DNA of 64,000 nt from SIAQ01 sp963767835 (GTDB lineage Bacteria; Planctomycetota; Planctomycetia; Gemmatales; Gemmataceae), in the NCBI GenBank assembly GCA_963767835.1, contig CAVYFY010000006.1:248001-312000 (forward strand), given 5' to 3'. Below the pieces are notes generated by a model, which was not told the DNA's origin, ran no database searches, and saw only the letters and a list, made by a program, of their open reading frames with translations. Of the stretch, positions 39,043-49,824 are shown piece by piece. The position numbers were made by a program, and so were the translations under genes. Numbering within the stretch: position 1 is the first letter of the stretch; every line of letters begins with the position of its first letter.

Positions 39043-39807
39043 ATGTACGTCGCGTGCTCGACGCTCTGTTTTGCGCGTTTGCCTTTGCAACCGGCGCTGC
39101 GCTTGATGGCGGAACTGGAATTCAGTAAGGTGGATATCGCGATCTGCGAACAGGGATCGCACCTGAAGCCGTCGGAAGTTGCCCGTGATGTCGCCGAGGC
39201 GGCGTTGCGCATTCGCATCGGCCCGAGCTTGACGCCGGCGGCGTTCAGCGTCGAGATCGATGCGGCCAGCGACGACGAATTTCTGCGCCAGCTCAAGTCG
39301 ATCTGCAAGCTGGCACGAATCACTGCGGTGCCGCTGATTTCGATTCCCGCGGCGGCCAAGGGGGTCGGCCTTGATGTCGAAACGCAGCGTTTGCGCGAGC
39401 TTGGACAGATGGTCGCATCGGAAGGCCTGATCCTGGCCGTGCCGACGCGTATCGGCACGTTGACGGAGTTGCCGAGCGCAACGCGCGAACTTTGCGAGCG
39501 CGTGCCGGGCCTTGGCGTGACGCTCGATCCGAGCGCGTTCATCAATGGGCCGCACCAGGGCGGTTCTTACGATGAGATTTTTCCCTATGTCCGGCACGTG
39601 CAACTGCGAGACACTGGCAGAGCGCCTGGAAAGTTTCAAGTCCGCGTCGGCCAGGGGGAAGTCGAGTATGGTCGAATTATCTCGCAATTGCACCGTCACC
39701 GCTACGATCGTTTGTTGAGCGTCGCGCTACATGATGTGGCCGAGGCGCCCTTCGCGATGGAAACGGAAGTGCGCAAGCTGAAGTACTTGCTGGAAAGCTT
39801 GGTGTGA
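39043..39807 (+). CDS. Sugar-phosphate isomerase/epimerase-like TIM-barrel protein
   Basis: 254 residues from ATG 39043 (GAGGGA upstream). The fold pattern of the xylose isomerase-like/AP endonuclease 2 superfamily is visible: ELEFSKVDIAI on the second strand, GVTLDPSAFINGPHQGG and YVRHVQLRDT near the end, GQGEVEYGRIISQL and LLSVALHD. Members isomerise or epimerise sugars or inositols using a divalent metal. Only some of the metal-ligand residues are obvious, so the reaction is unknown. Cytoplasmic. It stands alone after rpoC. Confidence 0.7.
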   Translation: MYVACSTLCFARLPLQPALRLMAELEFSKVDIAICEQGSHLKPSEVARDVAEAALRIRIGPSLTPAAFSVEIDAASDDEFLRQLKSICKLARITAVPLISIPAAAKGVGLDVETQRLRELGQMVASEGLILAVPTRIGTLTELPSATRELCERVPGLGVTLDPSAFINGPHQGGSYDEIFPYVRHVQLRDTGRAPGKFQVRVGQGEVEYGRIISQLHRHRYDRLLSVALHDVAEAPFAMETEVRKLKYLLESLV

Positions 39808-39887
39808 TTGTTCGCGGCTTCGCGCTCGTGGCGAATCGCCGAACCGCCTGGCGTTTGGCTGTGAGCGCGAAATTGCAAGCGGTGGGT

Positions 39888-40373
39888 TTATTTCGTTTCG
39901 GTCGTTTTTTTCTCTTCGGTTGCCTTTTTCTCTTCAGGTGCCTTTTTCTTCAGCACGATCACGCTGTAGGTCTCCGTTTCCTTGCCTTCGAAGACCGTCG
40001 GCCGGCCCTTGCGTTTCTCGTCCAAGGCCAGCTTGAGCTTGGCGCCGTCGAACGCGTAGATGCCGGGCTCGGTGTTGCCTTTCTTTGCTTCGGTCTCATC
40101 CGTAAAGTCGATCTGCTTTGGCTTTTTATCGGGATCGAGCTTGAACCGGTACTGCACTTCAACTTTGCCTTTCTTGTACACCGTCATTACGTCCTTGTTG
40201 ACCACGACTTCGAGGATGTCGGTCTCTTCGGCTGGAATCGCCTTTCCCAGCTCGGTCAAGGAAACGACGGTCCAGGTTCCCTGCATCCGTTCAAGATCAG
40301 TGGCGGCTTCGCCCGCGCTAAGCAAGGCAAGGCTGAGAAAAAATAGCGGCATGCATGCAATCAGCGTTTTCAT
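39888..40373 (-). CDS. Secreted TIGR03067-domain protein
   Basis: 161 residues from ATG 40373, giving a signal peptide (LIACMPLFFLSLALLSAGEA). The body matches the planctomycete TIGR03067 family (LERMQGTWTVVSLTELGKAI, then YRFKLDPDKKPKQIDFT, GIYAFDGAKLKLAL). The C-terminal tail is Lys/Glu/Thr-rich. The family is exported and of unknown function; a lipocalin-like barrel has been suggested for such domains, but I cannot show it. The 298 nt upstream hold no gene. Confidence 0.75.
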   Translation of the reverse strand: MKTLIACMPLFFLSLALLSAGEAATDLERMQGTWTVVSLTELGKAIPAEETDILEVVVNKDVMTVYKKGKVEVQYRFKLDPDKKPKQIDFTDETEAKKGNTEPGIYAFDGAKLKLALDEKRKGRPTVFEGKETETYSVIVLKKKAPEEKKATEEKKTTETK

Positions 40374-40671
40374 GGGTGTTGGATTCTTTGGCTTATGGAT
40401 GGCTCTTATTCTTTCGTCAGCTCGCGGATCACATGCCCACGGTTCGATGGTTGGCCACCAAAAGAATTCGCTCCGGCGGAACGCATCCTTGTTGGATTGG
40501 GTAAAGATCGCCAAAGTGTGGCCATCGGTCTAAACGATTTTTTGCGCACCGTTCGTCAACCGACTAGGGCGAAAGCGGCAAGTCGCTCTCGCCTGCGCAG
40601 CGGCGCAATCTCGAACGGGCCAAGGAAATCCTTCAGGAAAAATCCAGAAAGCAAAAAATCCTGACGTGATT

Positions 40672-43600
40672 TCAGAGAGGTGGCGGCAATTCCTTCATCT
40701 CGATGTTACGAAAAATCATGCCCGCGTTGACCGGCTCCAACACAATGGCTCCAGCGAATGCCTTGCGAATCGGCATCTTGGCCATGCTGACGCCGTTGGA
40801 CATCACCTCCAGGCTCGCTCCCAGGCAACGGATTTCGACCCGGTTCCAACCCGTCGGCTGGAATGCCTTATCCTGAAATTGCTGCGCCTGCGGGTTGCTA
40901 AGGGTATTGCCCCTGAAATCTTTCATGCCGACTATGACGGTCCCTCCCGGAAGGATCTTGTTCCCTCCCATCAGCTTGTCGGGCACTGCCATACCTTGGG
41001 GAAGAAGTTGCACAAAGGGAGAAGTCATTTCGGGATCGAGCGCCGCCTTTGGGTCTGGGACTCGCAGATCCACATTCAAAAACGGAGCATGGGTCTTGGG
41101 GAACTGCTTGAGCCACTGATAATCAAAACGCACGCAGAAATCCGTGTAGGTCTTCTTCGTTCGCAGCGGAGCTGCCTTGGGCCCTTTGAAGGCCAGCGTT
41201 TCATTCTTCAAAACCTCCCAGGTCTTAGGATCCGCACCCCAGCCATCGAAATCTTTGCCGTTGAAGACCTGGGCCCAGCCGCGCTCGGTGGGTTTTTCCA
41301 TCCCAGAACCGCGCGCGAAGATAAAAAGGGTACGGCCATCCCCGGGCTTGGTCGTGAAATCCGTTGGACGCTGGCCGCCAGTACAAATGAAAAGTTTGTC
41401 CCCGTCCCGCCGATAGATGGCATGCAATTTTATTTGAACAAACACATCACTAAAGTCGAGGGCGGCAGGCGTTCGGGTCGGGTCGATTCGGTAGGCTCCT
41501 TGAATCGCTGGCTCGTTGCCGAATGAGACCTTTACTTGATCGCCAACGAATTGGAGAAGTAGCTTCTGGTCGGGCGGCAGCGGTTCGGGCGATGCCTTGC
41601 CATCGCTCTTCTGCGGCAACAATATGCCAATAGCCTTGGAGTTTTTGCTTCTCCCGATTCATTAGTTCGACAGCGTCGGGTGGCGTCAAATCCTTGATCT
41701 CGATATTGCGAAAGGCGATCTGCCCGTCAATGCCGCCGGGGCCTGCCCGTCGGGCCAAGTTCCACAGGCTGAGCACTCCGGCCATCGGCACGTTTTCGGC
41801 GTGTTTGAGCGTCAGGTATTTTTGGCCGTTGACCAGCACTTCGGTGGATTCGTCCTTGGCAATGATTTCGACGATAAAACCACTCGCTTCGTTTGGCGAT
41901 GACGAGCACTTTCGAGTGTTCGTCACCGGCCTCCTTATCGAGAAGTAACCGTTCAAACTCATTGTGGGGAGGTTTGCGATCGGGCCTAAAGGCGAGCAAG
42001 TTCGGCCAGGACATTTCCGTGCCAAGTCTTCGGCAAAGTCGAGAAGCCAGCCATCAATCGGCAGGCGGAGGTCGGGGTCCCAGGCGTGCGCGGCTCTGCG
42101 TGGAAACGCACGAATTCCTTGCCGTGGAGGAGTCCACTTCCATCCGAAGGTGGAAGTTGCGCGGCATTGTGTCGATCGTGTCGAGGTTGGAGCCAGGAAA
42201 GAGCAGGAGCTCTCCGCGGCCGGCTTTCGAAGGTGCCGGTAGGTTTGCCAGCCCTTAGACGATTGCCGTCGTAGAGTCGTTTCCAGCCGGGGCCGCCGAA
42301 GGCGGGGACGAAGTCGCCCAATGCCGCACGGGTAAGGTCGAATTCGCGGGTCTCGCCGAATGCAAGATGGAACGATTCGTCAAACACAACCTTGCCCCGC
42401 TTGATCGCTTGCAACGTGTGGTCGCCGGTCCGCAGCGGCTTGAACTTCCCGTTCCAACTCATTTCCGGGTCGGGGCCTTCCCCGCTCCGCAAGATTTGGC
42501 CGTCCAGTATGACCACCAACTCGGGGACATCGGTCTTCAACGAAATGTAGCCCTGGCCTTGGCCCGCTGCGAACCAGATGAACAAGGCAACGGGCAGAAT
42601 GATCGACGCGGCATACGCCAACGGCCGGGCGCGCTTGCCGATTCGCGCCCATGTCGAAGGGGTAAGAGCCAGCGTTGGCGGCGAACCTTCACTTGCATAG
42701 AGCCGACAGATCGGCGTAAGGAAGCCGAACTGGCCCAGGACGCGAATCTTGTCGCCGGCGCCCGGCCCGGCAGGGATGGCCGCTTGAAGTTCCTGGAAGG
42801 TGAAACCGGGACTGCAGCGTGCCAGCAACTCCCCGTCGAGATAGAGCTTTTCGCTGCCGAATACCGTGAACTCCAGTCGCAGCGTCCGTCCTTTGTAAGC
42901 AACCGTCCAACGGTTCTTGACGCGCATGCTGGCAATAAGGAATCCGATGCTCCAAAGCACGTGAAAGATGCCAGCGGCGATAAGCATGGCGATGGCGGGA
43001 ACCGCTTCATCGGGCTGTATGACAGTGCCGCGACTGGCAGCAAAAATAATAAGCAGGGCCGGAAGCGAAGTGGTAAAGAGGAGCGCGTACTGAATCAGCC
43101 GCCGGCGGTAGTCCGTGCCCTCGAAAATCTGTGTCCAAACATTTCTGTCCGTTTGCGAAGGCTGGGGCATTGCGTTCGGTGCCACCGCCACCGGCGCCGG
43201 CTTGGAATTCGCTGTCGGTTGTTGCAAATGCGCCAAATGCCCGCCCAACAGTTCCGCTACTTCCTTCGCCGTCTGAAAACGATCCGCCGGTTTCTTCGCA
43301 TGCAGCTTCGCGATGATCGCTTCGAGCCAATCGGGAATCTCGTTGTTGATCTCGCGGACGGGCCGCGGCGATGCATCGATCACGCGCTTGAGCACGGCAT
43401 GGGTGCCGCTCGCGCGAAACGGCGGATGGCCGGTGCACATGGCGTACAGCACGGTGCCGAGGCTAAACAAGTCCGAGCGATGATCGATCGCCAGGCCTTC
43501 CGCCTGCTCCGGCGACATGTACATGGGCGTGCCGGCGACGGTGCCCGATTGCGTGACGCTGGCGTCATCGACGGCTCGGGCCAGGCCGAAGTCGGTGATC

Positions 43601-44364
43601 TTGACGCGCTCGACGCCATTCTCCAGGAGGATGTTCGCCGGCTTGATGTCGCGATGCACGAGACCCTGCTTATGGGCGGCGGCCAGTCCCTCGGCGATTT
43701 GCATGCCGATGCGCAAGATCTCCTTGACGCCGAGCGTGCCGACCTTGTCGATCTTGTCTTGCAAAGCGATGCCGTCGATGTATTCCATCACGAGGAACGG
43801 CGGCTGCGCTTCCTCCTGGACATCGTAAATGCCGACGACATGTTCATTCTTGACGGCGGCGGCGGCCCGCGCCTCGCGGATAAAGCGTTTTCGCGCGGCG
43901 CCATTGGCAGCATACGCCGGCGATAGCACTTTGATGGCGACGACGCGGTGCAACCGTTCGTCAAACGCCTTGAGCACGATGCCGAATCCACCCCTGCCGA
44001 TGACCTCTTGCACCTCGTAATGTCCCAGCCGACCCAGGTGTCCGGGCTTGTCGGACGGCATCAAGAAGGACAGATTTTCCGGGTCCGTTGGCCCCTGATC
44101 CGCGAGGGTGGCCGACGGCAGCGGTTGCGGCGTGAATGCGGCCGTCTGGTCCGATTCCGTCTTGTCCGCGTCGGCCAGCAGCTCCGCCGGCGGGCGGGCC
44201 AGCAGTTCGCCGGATTTTTCGTGGCTGAGCAGCATTTCCTCGATCTGTCGGCATAGCGCCATGTCCCCCGCACACGCCGTCTCCAGATAGGCGGCACGCT
44301 CGGCAGCCTTCATCTCAAGCACGGCCAGGAACAATTCTTTGACCTTCGCGACTTCGGCTGGCAT
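40672..44364 (-). CDS. Ser/Thr protein kinase fused to DUF1080-TIGR03067-DUF1080, heavily frameshifted
   Basis: About 1,230 residues if repaired. The N-terminal kinase is complete: Gly loop VIGRGGFGIVLKAF (122-135), Lys145, catalytic HRDIKPAN (237-244), DFGLARAVDD and GTPMYMSPEQA. Two membrane segments follow (YALLFTTSLPALLIIFAAS and IPAIAMLIAAGIFHVLWSIGF), then a third before a periplasmic-side part. That part reads DUF1080-like (VEIIAKDESTEVLVNGQKYL, GGIDGQIAFRNIEIKDL), TIGR03067 (LQGYWHIVAAE…) and a second DUF1080 (WAQVFNGKDFDGWG). Reading frames change at least four times between 41600 and 42260. Such kinases sense signals outside the membrane and phosphorylate proteins inside. The sigma factor gene lies 30 nt upstream. 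Confidence 0.75.
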
Positions 44365-44394
44365 GACGCATCTCCTGTTTGGGTTCTTACCCTT

Positions 44395-44991
44395 CTAAGC
44401 GCCGTTTTCCGAAATGTGTCCCGCTTTTTTTTCGTCGTTTTCTCCCAATTCATGCCGAAGCCAGGCCCGAGCGAACGCCCAGTCGCGGTAAGCAACGGTG
44501 CGTGAAAGGCCCAGGTGTTTGCCGGCTTCCTCGACGGAAAGGCCGCCAAAGGTATGCAGCTGGACCAGTTCGGCAGCCCGGGGATCAGCGTCGGCAAGCC
44601 GATTGAGGACTTCATCGAGCGCCAGCAGCCGGTCCGCTTCTTGTTGCTGAGGGTCTGCGTGATCCAGCAAATCAACGCGTTGCCGCTCGCCGCCACGCTT
44701 GGCACGTTTCTTCCGACGGGCGCCATCAATGAGGATTCGCCGCATGGCCAGCGCCGCCATGGCCAGGAAGTGGGATCGCCCGTGCCATTGCGCATCCACC
44801 TCATCTCCAACAAGACGAATAAACGCCTCGTGCACCAGAGCCGTCGGCTGCAAGGTTTGACCGGGCTTTTCCTGGTCGAGATAACCGGACGCAAGGCGGC
44901 GCAGTTCGTCGTACACCAGCGGAAGCAGTCGCTCGGCGGCGAGCGATTCGCCCCGGCTGACGGCGTCCAGAAGCTGCGTGACTTCATTCAT
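44395..44991 (-). CDS. ECF sigma factor (ECF-STH type)
   Basis: 198 residues. Region 2 (LLPLVYDELRRLASGYLDQE, ALVHEAFIRLVGD, HFLAMAALAMRRILIDGARRKKRAK) and region 4 (LVQLHTFGGLSVEEAGKHLGLSRTVAYRDWAFARAWL) are clear; the latter holds the helix-turn-helix for the -35 element. No anti-sigma gene is adjacent; instead a Ser/Thr kinase follows 30 nt downstream, the usual pairing in planctomycetes, suggesting control by phosphorylation. Divergent from the other sigma gene at 45474. Confidence 0.92.
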   Translation of the reverse strand: MNEVTQLLDAVSRGESLAAERLLPLVYDELRRLASGYLDQEKPGQTLQPTALVHEAFIRLVGDEVDAQWHGRSHFLAMAALAMRRILIDGARRKKRAKRGGERQRVDLLDHADPQQQEADRLLALDEVLNRLADADPRAAELVQLHTFGGLSVEEAGKHLGLSRTVAYRDWAFARAWLRHELGENDEKKAGHISENGA

Positions 44992-45473
44992 GGCGAGCGC
45001 CGCCGAGCGGGGTCGGTTTCCGTGGGTTGCCGCGATGTGAATGATATTATCCCACTTAGCGGCGCGTCGCTATCGAATTTCCACGCGATTGGGTGGTGTT
45101 AGCGTTGTTGCACGCCGGTGTTTGGATGTCGCCAGCTCATATTACGACGAGCCTCCTTGCCTCTTTAAGATTCTCTAGGCAGACGATGCCTGTCGAAACG
45201 ACGCACGTCACTTGAAGAACCCGAACGCCCGTGCCGCGTCGAAATTCGCCGGCCGAATAAACCGAACCCCCCGGCTCGGCCGGTCCCAGGCTGCCGGCCG
45301 GCTACCACCGATGTGGGGAGTCGGTTTGCTGGGTTCGATCTAGCCGTGCCGATTAAGTGTCGTCATATTTGTCGAGGGTGCGTGATCTGCGTTCCTTGAC
45401 TGCCGCCACTGGATGCGATAAGGTGAGAAAATCGCGGCTCATTTCTGCAACGACGGTGCTTGGAGGATAGGGG
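44992..45473. promoter_or_regulatory. Divergent regulatory gap between two ECF sigma genes
   Basis: 482 nt shared by two divergent sigma/kinase cassettes. A possible plus-strand promoter is TTGACT (45396-45401), 17-nt spacer, TAAGGT (45419-45424). A hairpin CGGCCGG…CCGGCCG lies near 45277-45300. The last ~70 nt belong to a block repeated at 49695-49804. No gene is seen. Confidence 0.45.
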
Positions 45474-45513
45474 ATGCCCGATGCCAGACGGGATGCGGCG
45501 CAGTGGCTGCCGG
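45406..45513 (+). repeat. Leader block of the ECF sigma gene, copy 1
   Basis: Shares CCACT, GATGCGAT, AAAATCGCGGC, GGTGCT, TAGGGGATGCC, GATGCCA, GGATGCGGC and AGTGGC, in order and spacing, with 49695-49804. The block includes the ribosome site and first codons of the sigma gene. Confidence 0.75.
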
Positions 45514-46079
45514 CGGCTCGGGCCGGGTCGGACGAAGCTCTCGGCCAGATGTTCGAAGCGTGCCGGGGGTATTTGCTGCTGATTGCGCAGCAGGAACTCG
45601 ACCCGGCGCTGCAGGCCAAAGGGGGGGCTTCCGATCTGGTGCAGCAGACTTTCCTTGAAGCGCAGCGGGATTTCTCGGGTTTTCAGGGCACGACGCACGC
45701 GGCATTGCTGGCCTGGATGCGCAAGCTCCTGGTCAACAATCTGGCGAATTTCCGGCGTGATTTTCAGCGCGACAAGCGCCAGGTGAGTCGTGAAGTCGCA
45801 TTGCCGGGGAGTGATTCGCAAGCGCCGCGCGGCGGCGGTCTCGCCGCGGGGACATCGACTCCCAGCGCCTTGATGATGCTTGCCGAACAAACCGAAGCCT
45901 TGGAACGAGCCATAGCCAAATTGTCCGAGGATTACCGCCGGGTGATCCAACTGCGCTATCGGGAAGAGCGCTCATTCGAAGCCATCGCCGAGCTGATGCT
46001 ACGAACGCCGAACGCGGTCCGCAAGCTTTGGTCGCGGGCGGTCGAGCGCTTGCAGCAGGAACTGGATGCCGAGCCATGA
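45474..46079 (+). CDS. ECF sigma factor, planctomycete type
   Basis: 201 residues from ATG 45474, with GGAGG about 10 nt upstream. Region 2 is seen in GQMFEACRGYLLLIAQQEL, KGGASDLVQQTFLEAQRDF and LLAWMRKLLVNNLANFRRDF; region 4 in LSEDYRRVIQLRYREERSFEAIAELM and RTPNAVRKLWSRAVERLQQEL. It lacks an adjacent anti-sigma gene. The stop overlaps the start of the kinase-WD40 gene (ATGA), so both are made together. It is a different subtype from the sigma at 44395. Confidence 0.93.
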   Translation: MPDARRDAAQWLPAARAGSDEALGQMFEACRGYLLLIAQQELDPALQAKGGASDLVQQTFLEAQRDFSGFQGTTHAALLAWMRKLLVNNLANFRRDFQRDKRQVSREVALPGSDSQAPRGGGLAAGTSTPSALMMLAEQTEALERAIAKLSEDYRRVIQLRYREERSFEAIAELMLRTPNAVRKLWSRAVERLQQELDAEP

Positions 46080-49000
46080 ATCCGAAACTCGAAGTCCACA
46101 ATCCACGTTCCGAAATGCAAGACGCCGAGCCGGCGCCTGATGACGAATTCACCGACCGTTTGCTCGCCTGTGAGGAAGCGCTCGCCCTGGGAACGCCGGT
46201 CGCTTTTTCGTTAACCGAAGATACGCCTCCGCATCTGCGCAGCCGATTGCTGCGTGGCCTGGCGTGCGTGCAAAAGCTGCAACAGTTGCGGCCAAAGCTC
46301 CCGGATGTCACGTTGCCGCCGCCTGGCAATGCGGGACAGATTTGTCCCACTCGCATTGGTCGATTCGAAATTCGCTGCCTGCTCGGCCGGGGCGGCTTTG
46401 GCTTCGTCTATCGCGCTTATGATCCGGTGTTGTGCCGCGAGGTGGCCCTCAAGATCCCGCGGGCCGACATTTTGGCGGACGCCGAGTGCCTGGCGCGTTT
46501 TCAGAGGGAAGCTCGGGCCGCCGCCAGCCTTCATCATCCGAACCTGGTGCCGGTCCACGAGGCGGGCCAGCTGGGGCCGATTTGCTACATCGCCTTTGCG
46601 TATTGTCCCGGCGGCGACCTGGCCGCCTGGCTGAGGCAACGCACCTCGCCCGTGCGCTCTGTGGAAGCGGCTCGCCTGGTGCGGACGCTGGCGCAGGCCA
46701 TTCACTTCGCCCACCGTTCTGGGGTCCTGCACCGCGACCTTAAGCCCAGCAATGTGCTCCTGTCGCCCGCGCTTCCGGCGACAGATTCGTCCGACGATCT
46801 CTGGCGGCCGGAAGCAGATACTGCCTTGATCCCCCGCGTTACGGACTTCGGACTGGCCAAATTCCACGCGGGCGATCAGGCCTCGACCCATACCGGACAG
46901 CTCCTCGGCACGCCGGGCTACATGGCCCCCGAACAGATCGACGAACGGCTGGGGGAGGTCGGGCCGGCGACCGACGTGTACGCACTGGGCGTCATCCTCT
47001 ACGAAGTCTTGACGGGTCGGCCGCCGTTCTGGGGCGAGACGCCCCTGGCGACGCTGCTGCAGGTGAAGACAAACGAGGCGGTGCCGCCGAGCCGGCTGCG
47101 ACCGGAGTTGCCTCGCGATTTGGAGACAATCTGTGTGAAATGCTTGCACAAGGAGGCGCGCAAGCGCTATGCCAGCGCGGCGGCCCTTGAGGAAGACTTG
47201 GGCCGATTCCTGGCGGGCCGGCCGATTCGGGCTCGCCCCACCAGCCGCGCCGAACAGGCGCTGAAATGGATCCGGCGGCGTCCGGCCCTGGCGGCGTCCT
47301 TGGGAGCACTGTTGCTGGTAACGCTCCTCGGCACGGCCGGGATCGCTTCGCAGTGGCGCGAGACGCAAGACGCCCTGGCCGAAACGAAGCTGCAAGAGTC
47401 GCAGGCAATACTGGCCCAGCAGGCTGAGGCCACGGAGCGGGAAAAGAGCGAAGTCGCCTTGTATCACCACCGCGTCGTGCTGGCGCACCACGAATGGTTG
47501 GCCGGCAACGTCGGGCGTTCGGCCCAGCTTCTCGACGAATGCCGGCCCGATCTCATCAACTGGGAGTGGCGCTACGTCCGCCGCCTCTGCGACAGCGCCT
47601 TGTTCACGTGCAAAGGCCATTCCACCCACGTGGCGAGCGTCGCCTTCAGCCCGGATGGCCGATTCTTCGCCACGGCTGTGGGCCAATGGTTTTCCAATGA
47701 GCCGGGCGAAGTGAAACTGTGGGATGTGACCAGCGGCGAACTGCTTTGGACGGGCCTGAGCAACAGCGGCTCGACGATGAGCGTCGCCTTTAGCCCAGAC
47801 GGCCGACGGCTCGTGTCGGTAACAACAACCTGGAGGACCAGGACCGGAGAAATCAGGATATGGGAAACCTCGACGGGCAAACTGCTCACGAAACTGTCGA
47901 GCCCTCGCACCGGCAACTTCGGCGTGGCATACAGCCCGGACGGCAGCCTTCTGGCGACGGCGGGGGCGGATGGCAAGGTTCGTCTCTGGGACCCATATTC
48001 GGGCCAGGACGCGGAGCTCTGCGCCATGGAAGGGCACAAAGCGAACGTCTTCAGCGTTGCCTTCAGCCCCGACGGCCGGCAACTCGCCTCGGCCGGATGG
48101 GACGGCACCGCGATTGTCTGGGACCTGGCCAGCCGACAGAGCGTGCAGGTCCTGAGCGGCCCCGTTGACCTGCGCAGCATTGCGTTCAGCCCCGATGGGC
48201 AGCACCTGGTCGCCGCCAGCTTCGATCACAGCGTCAAGATCTGGGAGGCGGCAAGTGGAAAACTCGTGCACACCTTCTTGGGCCATCGAGCTCCGGTCCT
48301 GTGTGCCGCCTTTGCTCCCGATGGACGGCGCGTTGCCTCCACCGACAGCGCCGGGATCGTCCATGTTTGGGATGTCAATACCGGTCGAATCTTTCGCACG
48401 ATTCGCGGACACACAGGGCCCGTGGCCTGGGGTGCTTTTAGCCCTGACGGTCGACGCCTGGCCACGGTCGGCCGCGACCGCGCCGCGCGACTCTGGGACA
48501 TCACTTCGGAACAGGACTCGCATTCCCTTCCCCATGCCACCGGCGCAGTGAACGTGGCTTTCAGTTCTACGGGCCGGTTCCTTGCCGCCACCGGTTACAC
48601 GCACAGCAGCGGCAAGATCGAAAACAGAGTGCGCGTTTGGGCCATGGACGATCCCGCTTCCCGCGCTGCTGGGAAGGACACAAAGGCTGGGTCCGCTGCG
48701 TCGCCTTCAGCCCCGATGACAAGCTGCTCGCCTCCGGCAGCGCCGACAACACCGTGCTTCTCTGGGACGTTACCACAGAACAAAAGATTCACGTGCCCGA
48801 TCACCACACGGCCATGGTAACGGGGGTGGCTTTTAATCAGGACGGGACTCGATTCGCGTCGGCCAGTCTCGACAAGACCGTTCAACTATGGGAAATCGAG
48901 AATAAGCCGAGAGTCGACATCCGAAAATCCAATGTGACGCTGCTCCATCCGCACCCCGTCAACGACGTGGCCTATGCTCCCGACGGCAAGCGCCTGGTCT

Positions 49001-49491
49001 GCGTCGGGGGCGATGGCATGGTCCTCATTTGGGATGCCGCGACGGGTACGAAGCTCTTCGCCCTGCCGGGGCACCACGATAGCGTTGAACGCGGAGTTTT
49101 CAGTCCGGATGGCCGATGGGTCGCCACGGCTGGGGAGGACAAGACGATTCGAATTTGGGACATGAGGGCCGATCCCGCGGACAGGCAATCCGCGCGGCCG
49201 CTGCACGTTCTTACCGGTCACACGGACCGCATTGCCGGCCTGTGTTTCAGCCGCGACAGCCGCCGGCTGGCCTCGACGGGGGGGGACCAGACGATTCGCA
49301 TCTGGAACGTGGCCACCGGCGCCGAGGCGCTCACCTTGCGTGGCCACCCGGGAACCACCTGTGGCGTGGCGTTCAGCCCCGATGGCCGGCTGCTCGTCTC
49401 CTCGAGCACGCGCGACATCAAGGTCTGGGACGCCGGCACGGGGACCAGGGTGTTCCAGGGTAATCAGCCCAAATCGGTTCGCCCGAATTGA
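46076..49491 (+). CDS. Ser/Thr protein kinase with WD40 repeats, one frameshift
   Basis: About 1,138 residues. Kinase domain about 97-390: Gly loop LLGRGGFGFVYRAY (102-115), Lys126 in VALKI, HRDLKPSN (219-226), DFGLAK (257-262), GTPGYMAPEQ. A membrane segment follows (LAASLGALLLVTLLGTAGIA). The rest holds at least 12 WD40 repeats with the usual VAFSPDGRxLASA…VxxWD pattern, forming one or two propellers, probably outside the membrane. One base is missing near 48670, after which the repeats continue (VRCVAFSPDDKLLASGSAD). It pairs with the sigma gene it overlaps; the propeller could bind a ligand or partner. Confidence 0.9.
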
Positions 49492-49824
49492 AATTCTGCA
49501 TCGTGAAGCCGTCGCGTTGCAGGTCGCGCGCTGCATCTTCCAAGAGTACAAGTGCCCCTATTTTCGGGGACCGCTTCCGCCGCGCTCGGCAAGCGGAGCA
49601 GTTCTTCGTTGCGCCGCCCGTCTTTTTTCAGCGCCTCTAATTTTTCGCGACCCATTTCACAGCCTCGTAATGCCGATGCGCGCCCACACAGGAACCACTC
49701 GATGCGATCACGCCACAAAATCGCGGCCTATTTTCCTTGCGATGGTGCTAGGAAGATTAGGGGATGCCTGATGCCAATGAGGATGCGGCAATAGTGGCCG
49801 CCCGCATTAACAAGGAAAAATACC
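49492..49824 (+). other. Gap before the giant gene, with a remnant sigma-gene start
   Basis: 333 nt. The segment 49695-49804 resembles the sigma leader at 45406-45513. ATG 49763 opens a 27-codon frame (MPDANEDAAIVAAR…) similar to the sigma N-terminus MPDARRDAAQW, ending at TAG just inside the giant gene. No other gene is seen. Confidence 0.55.
49695..49804 (+). repeat. Leader block of the ECF sigma gene, copy 2
   Basis: Diverged copy of 45406-45513, placed about 20-130 nt upstream of the giant surface-protein gene. By eye the two are about 70-75% identical, with exact blocks AAAATCGCGGC and TAGGGGATGCC. Confidence 0.7.

Noticed and set aside
40374..40671. Small genes in the gap before the TIGR03067 gene
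   Set aside because: Short frames on both strands lack ribosome sites, domains and consistent codon bias.
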